A stretch of 48,205 nt of DNA from Spirochaetae bacterium HGW-Spirochaetae-3. GTDB lineage: Bacteria; Spirochaetota; Spirochaetia; Treponematales; UBA12059. Within the stretch, counting starts at the first letter, position 1; each line of letters opens with the position of its first letter. The translations under genes were made by a program, and so were the position numbers. Positions 43,660 through 48,205 of the stretch are shown here, in pieces. The stretch covers positions 1 to 48,205 of the forward strand of contig PGXV01000014.1 in the NCBI GenBank assembly GCA_002839315.1, read 5' to 3'. The notes beneath the pieces were generated by a model. That model was not told where the DNA came from. It was given only the letters and a program-made list of their open reading frames with translations, and searched no databases.

Positions 43660-44547
43660 ATGACAATCAAGCGCGGACTATCGATCGGAATCCCGGCGCT
43701 CGCGTTTCTGGCGACGACGCTGATCTTCTTTACAGTCGACGTGACCGAGTACACCATCGTGACGCAATTTGGCGCTCCCGTGAAGGTCATCGAGGAACCA
43801 GGCCTATTCGCCAAGATTCCGGACCCCATTCAAAGTCTCATCAGGCTCGATCGAAGGCTTCAGATCTTCAATGGAGCGGAAACGGAATTCCTCACCAAGG
43901 ACAAGAAGAATATTCTCGTGCAGGCCTACGCGACATGGCGGATCAGCGATCCTCTCCAGTTCTTCAAGAGCGTGAGGAACGGCATCGGCGCCAATCTGAG
44001 GCTGGCCGATATCATGACATCCGACCTGGGAGCGATCATCGGACGATACGAATTGGTCGACATGGTGACGACACAACTAGGGCAGACCAAGCTGCCGGCC
44101 CTGAGCGAGGAGGCTACCAAGCTCATCTCGGGCCGGGTGAAGCCATATGGCTATGAAGTGACGGACGTAAGGCTAAAGATGCTCAATTTCCCGGAGGCGA
44201 ACCGCAAGAGCGTATTCCAGCGGATGCGCGCGGAACGACAGCAGATAGCCAGGCAGCTCAGGTCCGAGGGCACCGAAGAATCCACCAAGATCCGAGCGGC
44301 GGCCGACGCTGAGAGGACCACGCTCCTCTCAGCGGCCGCGCGCGACGCTGAAAAGCTCCGCGGACAGGGCGAGGCCGAGGCCGCGAGGATCTACTCGGCC
44401 GCATACGGCAAAGATCCTCAGTTCTACAAGTTCCTGCGATCGCTGGAATCGTACGACAAGGTGATAACTGAAGGGACGACGCTGATCCTTCCCTCGAATT
44501 CGGAGCTCCTTAAATACTTGAATCCGGATGGCAGCGCACTGCGGTAG
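43660..44547 (+). CDS. hflC: HflC-like SPFH protein
   Basis: A 295-residue protein with an N-terminal membrane helix (about 7-26) followed by the SPFH/band 7 domain. Family sections are VDVTEYTIVTQFGAPVKVI, PGLFAKIPDPIQSLIRLDRR, ILVQAYATWRISDPLQFF, and YGYEVTDVRLKMLNFPEAN. The C-terminal coiled coil and YSAAYGKDPQFYKFLRSLESY match HflC. In E. coli HflC pairs with HflK into a large ring that modulates FtsH. Here it lies between two HflK-like genes. GGAGG is found ahead of the ATG. Confidence 0.9.
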   Translation: MTIKRGLSIGIPALAFLATTLIFFTVDVTEYTIVTQFGAPVKVIEEPGLFAKIPDPIQSLIRLDRRLQIFNGAETEFLTKDKKNILVQAYATWRISDPLQFFKSVRNGIGANLRLADIMTSDLGAIIGRYELVDMVTTQLGQTKLPALSEEATKLISGRVKPYGYEVTDVRLKMLNFPEANRKSVFQRMRAERQQIARQLRSEGTEESTKIRAAADAERTTLLSAAARDAEKLRGQGEAEAARIYSAAYGKDPQFYKFLRSLESYDKVITEGTTLILPSNSELLKYLNPDGSALR

Positions 44548-44591
44548 GCGTGCTGCGCAAAAATGGAAACGAACATCTGGAGGAGCGCTAC

Positions 44592-45758
44592 ATGAGCGAA
44601 GACGGCAAGAGAAACGATATTGAAGAGACGATGACCGAGGATAAAGGCACATCTGCGAACGCGAGGGGAAAGCGGCAAAGTATTCTAGAGCTATTGCGCG
44701 CTCTTTCCGCGACGGTATTCGGATTCTTGAAGAATTTCCTGCTTGATAAGGATAATTCCGCCCGAAGGGATCTCCTCCAGGCATTCAGGCATATAAGGCC
44801 TCGAAAGGTGCTCCTCGGGCTCCTCGGGCTTGCCGTGGCCTTCTATGCCCTCTCGGGAGTCTTCACCGTGCAGCCGGGCGAGATGGGGGTGATACGGACC
44901 TTGGGGCGGATCTCGGATCCCGCGGTACCAGAAGGCCTCCATTACAGGCTGCCCTGGCCCTTCGCCAGGGAGGACGTAGTGAACATCTCCGAGGTGAGGC
45001 GGGAGACGATCGGCCTTGAGAGCGGCGAGCCCGAGCATACCGATCATTCGGAAGGTCCGGGTAAAATCCAGGTATTGAGCGGCGATACGAATATCGTGGA
45101 TTACGTGGTCGTCGTTCAGTACAAGGTCAAGGATCCCGCCGCTTATCTATTCAACGCCAATATCGCCCAATACCAGCTCGTGAGGGATTCACTCCGCGCG
45201 GCGCTGACCAAGCTGAGCGGCTCCATCCCCGTAGACGATATACTCGTCTCGAAACGGCAAGCCATGCTAGCCGACCTCAGGTCGGAGATGCAGCTCCTCC
45301 TCGACGCCTACGGCAGCGGTGTAGGCGTCGTGAGCGTCAACTTCCAAAAGGCCTATCCGCCCGACGAGGTCGCCGACGCATTCCAGGATGTTCAAAGCTC
45401 GAAGGAAGACAAGGAAAAGGCGATCAACCAAGCCATCGGTTACCAGAATAGCCTGTTGCCCGAGGCTAGGGGACAGGCCGCGCGCACGATGGCGGAGGCC
45501 GAGGCCTTCGCGCGGGCCGTCGTGGATAGCTCCAGGGGCGCTGCATCCTCGTTCGAAGGCATCCTCGCGCAATTCAGGAAGGATAAGCAGGTCTATGGCG
45601 AGGATGTGACCCGGTTCAGGCTCTATCTCGAGTCGATGGAAAAAGTCATGAAACGCGTACGAACCTATGTCATCGAGAAAGGCGGTAAATTGGATCTCCG
45701 CATGATCGAATCGGCCGATGGGAAACAGGGGATTCCCATGGCTGGAGGTTTGCGGTGA
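44592..45758 (+). CDS. hflK: HflK-like SPFH protein
   Basis: A 388-residue protein. An acidic N-terminal region (about 1-60) is followed by one membrane helix (LLGLLGLAVAFYALSG, about 75-92). The SPFH domain has TVQPGEMGVIRTLGR, HYRLPWPFAREDVVN, GDTNIVDYVVVVQYKVKDP, and SVNFQKAYPPDEVADAFQDV. The C-terminal coiled coil is normal for HflK. The start at 44592 follows GGAGGAG; an in-frame ATG at 44550 is less well placed. Its end overlaps the isomerase gene by GTGA. It shares the GDTNIVD, QPGE and SSKEDK-type sections with the HflK half of the upstream fusion, so the two are related paralogues. Confidence 0.9.
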   Translation: MSEDGKRNDIEETMTEDKGTSANARGKRQSILELLRALSATVFGFLKNFLLDKDNSARRDLLQAFRHIRPRKVLLGLLGLAVAFYALSGVFTVQPGEMGVIRTLGRISDPAVPEGLHYRLPWPFAREDVVNISEVRRETIGLESGEPEHTDHSEGPGKIQVLSGDTNIVDYVVVVQYKVKDPAAYLFNANIAQYQLVRDSLRAALTKLSGSIPVDDILVSKRQAMLADLRSEMQLLLDAYGSGVGVVSVNFQKAYPPDEVADAFQDVQSSKEDKEKAINQAIGYQNSLLPEARGQAARTMAEAEAFARAVVDSSRGAASSFEGILAQFRKDKQVYGEDVTRFRLYLESMEKVMKRVRTYVIEKGGKLDLRMIESADGKQGIPMAGGLR

Positions 45759-47764
45759 GCTCTGATGGCCCGGATCCCGTAGGTATTTCATCGGATAGCG
45801 TTATCGCCTCTATGGAAGAGGGTATCGCTATCGTCCCTCCGATCTCCGACGAAGACGCGATCCTCCGAAAAAAGCGAAAGTACGCGAGGCGCGTCCGCAC
45901 GATCGCGATCCTAGGATCCCTGTCCGTGCTGATCGTTGTAGTCGTGCAATTCCGAGAGAGCATATTCAGGCCAAGACCGCCCTCGCCCGAAATCGCGGCG
46001 ACCTTCACCGGGGGACAAATTACCGTCGCGGACATCCGCGCCCATTTTGACCTTCTGGCGGGCGGTTCTGGGGCCGACAAGCCGCAATTGACATTCAAGA
46101 CCGCGAAGGCAGTCGCGCAAGAGATGATCACTGACGAGATACTGCGAAAATGGGGAAAGAGCCGCAAGGCCGACAAGGACGAGAATATCGGGCACCTGAT
46201 GTCTCATGTCAACGAGGAGGTGAACCTCAGCGCCTGGCATTCCGGAATGCACGACGGTTCCATGGGCATCAACGAAAGCGATATAGACGCTTATTACCGA
46301 GCGAATCGGCAGGCGTACGGCGAAAAGACTCTCGGCGAGGTGCGCGGCGAGATCGAAAAAATCCTCAAGGCGCAGGGCGAGGACCGCTTCGTCGAGAACT
46401 TCCTGGCCGGCCTCAAGAATACGGCGGACATTCGCCGCAATTACGATGCGCTCAATGTCCCCGACCTCGAGCAATCCGAGATATTGGACTACTACGAGAG
46501 GAATCGCGATCGCTTCACACTGCCGGCCCGATTTACCGCCGATGTGATTAGGATCGACCTGCCTGGGAGCGATGCGGATATCGCGGCCTCTCGGATTATC
46601 GAGAAAGCGCGGTCTGGCATCAAGCTTGTCGAGGCTGCACGGAAAGAAGGGAATTCGTTCTTCATCAGCGAAGGGGAAATATTCGAAAAGGGAACCATGG
46701 AGCAAGCTTTTGAAAAACGCATAATTCCACTCGAAGTCGGTCAGATAAGCGAGCCCTTCCGCCACGCGGGATCGACCTTTATCGTTAGCGTTTCGAATCG
46801 CGATGGGGAGCGGAAGCTCGGATTCGACGAGGCCGAACCGATGGCGAGGCGGGCCGCCGCGCTTGAGAAGCAAAATACATGGTTCACCAGCAACCGCGAC
46901 CTTGCACTCTTCTCCGTCGGCGGGAAGCGGCTGAGTCTCGGCGAATTCTGGACCGAGTACGGGGAGTTGCCCCACGATCTGGCGGCTAAATACGCCGGAA
47001 GCTCGGGGATGGCGAAATTGGCCGAGGCTTTGCTCGATAGATATCTCGTCGCCGAGGAAGCTTCGCGTGGGGGGGCAACTGCGTCGGAGGGCTCTGTTCG
47101 CGCCGAGGAGGCTCGCTTGAAACTGCTCGCCGAGATGATGGAAAAAGAGGAAATCGACGACAAGGTCTCGGTGAGCGAAGAAGAGATAGCCGGCTACTTC
47201 AAGGCAAACAAGAGGAAATACGTGATTCCACCGCAATCGAAGATCCGGCGGATCGCGATTAAGCTTGAGGAATCGGAAGAAGGGAGGCGAGCGGCCTGGC
47301 GCCGGGCCGAGGAAGCGTATACGCGGCTGGCGCCAGGCCTTTTCAGGAAACCAGCGGATTTTGCCGAGATAGCCGGTCAATACGACATGGCCGCGCTCGA
47401 AGGCAGCGGATGGACAGGCGATGCGATCTGGATCGGCGAAGGCAGAGACTTCCTAAGCGAGGTGCGCGACCACGAATTTCATGAGATCGTGAAGAAGATT
47501 CCGCTCGGCGGAATAGGGAAGCCGTTTCTACTAAAAGATCGGATTTATATAGTCCAGGTCGTAGAGCGATCAAAACCCGAGTCCATTGACATCGAGGAAG
47601 CGAAGGGCGCTATTCGGGAGGAATTGACCGCGCGCAAGCATGAGGAACTCGGGAAGGCCTTCTCGAAACGCATGTTGAGAGAAAACAAAGCCATTATATA
47701 CGACCAAGTGCTTCGCACTCTGATAACCGATGATCAAGAAAAGCAGAAGAAAACTGCAGAATAG
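45755..47764 (+). CDS. Membrane-anchored PpiD/SurA-like peptidyl-prolyl isomerase
   Basis: A 669-residue protein with a single membrane helix at about 49-66 (IAILGSLSVLIVVVVQF) and a large external or periplasmic part. After a SurA-type N-terminal helical region (FTGGQITVADIRAHFDLL) come two parvulin-like segments. One lies at about 250-350 (FTADVIRIDLPGSD, ISEPFRHAGSTFIVSVSNR) and one at about 490-620 (RRIAIKLEESEEG, FAEIAGQYD, IGKPFLLKDRIYIVQVVE). A charged C-terminal helix ends it. Such proteins fold or hold outer-membrane and periplasmic proteins. The GTG start overlaps the hflK stop. In this operon it is probably a chaperone partner of the HflK/HflC assembly; this is inference from position. 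Confidence 0.82.
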   Translation: MSSDGPDPVGISSDSVIASMEEGIAIVPPISDEDAILRKKRKYARRVRTIAILGSLSVLIVVVVQFRESIFRPRPPSPEIAATFTGGQITVADIRAHFDLLAGGSGADKPQLTFKTAKAVAQEMITDEILRKWGKSRKADKDENIGHLMSHVNEEVNLSAWHSGMHDGSMGINESDIDAYYRANRQAYGEKTLGEVRGEIEKILKAQGEDRFVENFLAGLKNTADIRRNYDALNVPDLEQSEILDYYERNRDRFTLPARFTADVIRIDLPGSDADIAASRIIEKARSGIKLVEAARKEGNSFFISEGEIFEKGTMEQAFEKRIIPLEVGQISEPFRHAGSTFIVSVSNRDGERKLGFDEAEPMARRAAALEKQNTWFTSNRDLALFSVGGKRLSLGEFWTEYGELPHDLAAKYAGSSGMAKLAEALLDRYLVAEEASRGGATASEGSVRAEEARLKLLAEMMEKEEIDDKVSVSEEEIAGYFKANKRKYVIPPQSKIRRIAIKLEESEEGRRAAWRRAEEAYTRLAPGLFRKPADFAEIAGQYDMAALEGSGWTGDAIWIGEGRDFLSEVRDHEFHEIVKKIPLGGIGKPFLLKDRIYIVQVVERSKPESIDIEEAKGAIREELTARKHEELGKAFSKRMLRENKAIIYDQVLRTLITDDQEKQKKTAE

Positions 47765-48097
47765 CTCTGGGGGAGTGGAAGTTGAAGAGAATGCGCCAGG
47801 CTGAGAGCTTTTCCGTCTCGCGGTTGAGTTGGGCCTCGTAGAAGAGCGCGCCCTTGTAGTCGAACCGACTGAAGGCCACAGGCGCGAAGATAATGTCGGC
47901 GGCGTTGAGGGCGCTCAGGACGATGTTGTCGTACGTCGGGGCAGTATCGATGAAGAGGTAGTCGCAGGGGAGGTCCGAAGACGTGAGGATACGATGAAGG
48001 GTGCTATCGCCGATGGTGTTGCTGTTCGTGTCCACTTCGACGTTGAGGTCCGTGTTGATAATGCGGGCAAGCTCGCGTCGTAGGCCGAGGCTGGGGC
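47765..48097 (-). pseudogene. Truncated ParA-family ATPase fragment
   Basis: An open minus-strand frame with ParA-type sequence: LRRELARIINTDLNVEV, DYLFIDTAPTYDNIVLSA (the Walker B region of ParA), LNAADIIFAPVAFSRFDYKG, and EKLSAWRILFNF. The part with the P-loop (GGVGKTT) is absent at the right side, where the sequence changes near 48080-48097 into transglutaminase coding on the other strand. The C-terminus runs out into the isomerase gene on the left. Both ends are therefore broken. It could be a remnant of a plasmid or island partition gene, or the result of an assembly junction. Confidence 0.6.
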
Positions 48098-48205
48098 GCG
48101 CTCGACGAGGAGGCGAAGATCCGGAGCGCCTACGACTTCGTCCGCGATGAAATACCCTTCGGCTACAACAAGGACGACGCGATCCCGGCCTCCCGGGTCC
48201 TGGCG
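48080..48205 (+). pseudogene. Second transglutaminase-like gene fragment, cut by the window end
   Basis: Forty-two codons of an open frame that match the transglutaminase-like gene at 38962 (copy codons VGRGW, GALDEEAKIRSAYDFV, ending SRVLA). Between 48092 and 48205 the two copies differ at only five bases, all in the first 12 codons, and the final 79 bases are identical. The window ends exactly after the VLA codons, the point where copy one has lost its catalytic segment. No start codon is included. It may be a complete gene that continues outside the window, or an assembly end. Confidence 0.6.

Larger units (their letters stand above)
21184..48205. mobile_element. Putative integrative island at tRNA-Ala carrying metal and metalloid resistance (right end not in the window)
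   Basis: A tyrosine recombinase lies directly beside a tRNA gene and is followed by about 25 kb of accessory genes: an SNF2 helicase, two ars clusters, two metal ATPase operons and an SPFH/metal transporter operon. Several broken genes (25465, 34679, 38962, 47765) are typical of such regions. In arsenic and ATPase genes Ile is written mostly ATC, while the core genes use ATA often; this is an impression, not a count. I found no second copy of the tRNA 3' end (GGTTCGAATCCCC) further on, so the right border is unknown and the island may end earlier than shown. Confidence 0.6.

Noticed and set aside
21184-48205. A second copy of the tRNA-Ala 3' end (right attachment site)
   Set aside because: I looked for GGTTCGAATCCCC and did not find it in the window; the border may be outside it.
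1-48205. CRISPR arrays and insertion sequences
   Set aside because: No regularly spaced short repeats and no transposase-like gene or flanking inverted repeats were seen.

Overview
The window reads as a piece of a GC-rich bacterial chromosome, probably from a free-living or anaerobic spirochaete-like organism. That lineage is only an inference, drawn from the 2-hydroxyacyl-CoA dehydratase activator fusion, the GltS carrier, the PlsC and DUF4105 proteins and the general style of the genes; no ribosomal or other decisive marker is present. It falls into two parts separated by a tRNA gene at 21.1 kb.

Core part (1-21.1 kb). On the plus strand lie a very large CoA-dehydratase-activator fusion protein with its own promoter and terminator, and an exported DUF4139 protein. 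On the minus strand follow a run read as aspS, ndk and a hybrid sensor kinase with a beta-propeller sensor; a two-gene unit of a pyridoxamine-oxidase-fold protein and a MarR regulator, whose promoter carries a perfect palindrome; an exported protein with two copies of an unrecognised C-terminal domain; and a diacylglycerol-kinase-fold protein. A GltS-type carrier (+) converges on a PlsC-type acyltransferase (-). An OsmC protein and a small exported protein come next, then tRNA-Ala(CGC) with a clear promoter and terminator.

Island part (21.2 kb to the end). A complete tyrosine recombinase begins about 150 bases downstream of the tRNA, the usual arrangement of an element integrated at a tRNA 3' end. 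The cargo is mainly metal and metalloid resistance. It includes an SNF2 helicase with a broken partner gene; arsC, a rhodanese and acr3 on one strand with a divergent arsR; arsR, an arsD fused to an AhpD-like domain, and arsA; and two separate ArsR-family/P1B-ATPase operons of Zn/Cd/Pb type. A DUF4105 gene pair is divergent to the second of these, with overlapping -10 boxes. The second ATPase operon runs on into a transglutaminase-like gene that lacks its catalytic segment, and into an OmpR-type response regulator and sensor kinase joined by 4-base overlaps. The last operon encodes a cation-diffusion-facilitator protein fused to an HflK-like SPFH domain, then an HflC-like protein, a second HflK-like protein and a membrane-anchored peptidyl-prolyl isomerase. 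I regard this last set as the most novel: it would place a metal exporter inside a membrane quality-control assembly.

The last 440 bases hold a broken ParA gene and the beginning of a second transglutaminase copy, identical over 79 bases to the first. The window stops exactly where the first copy has its deletion. This may be true rearrangement or an assembly break at a repeat. The right end of the island was not found.
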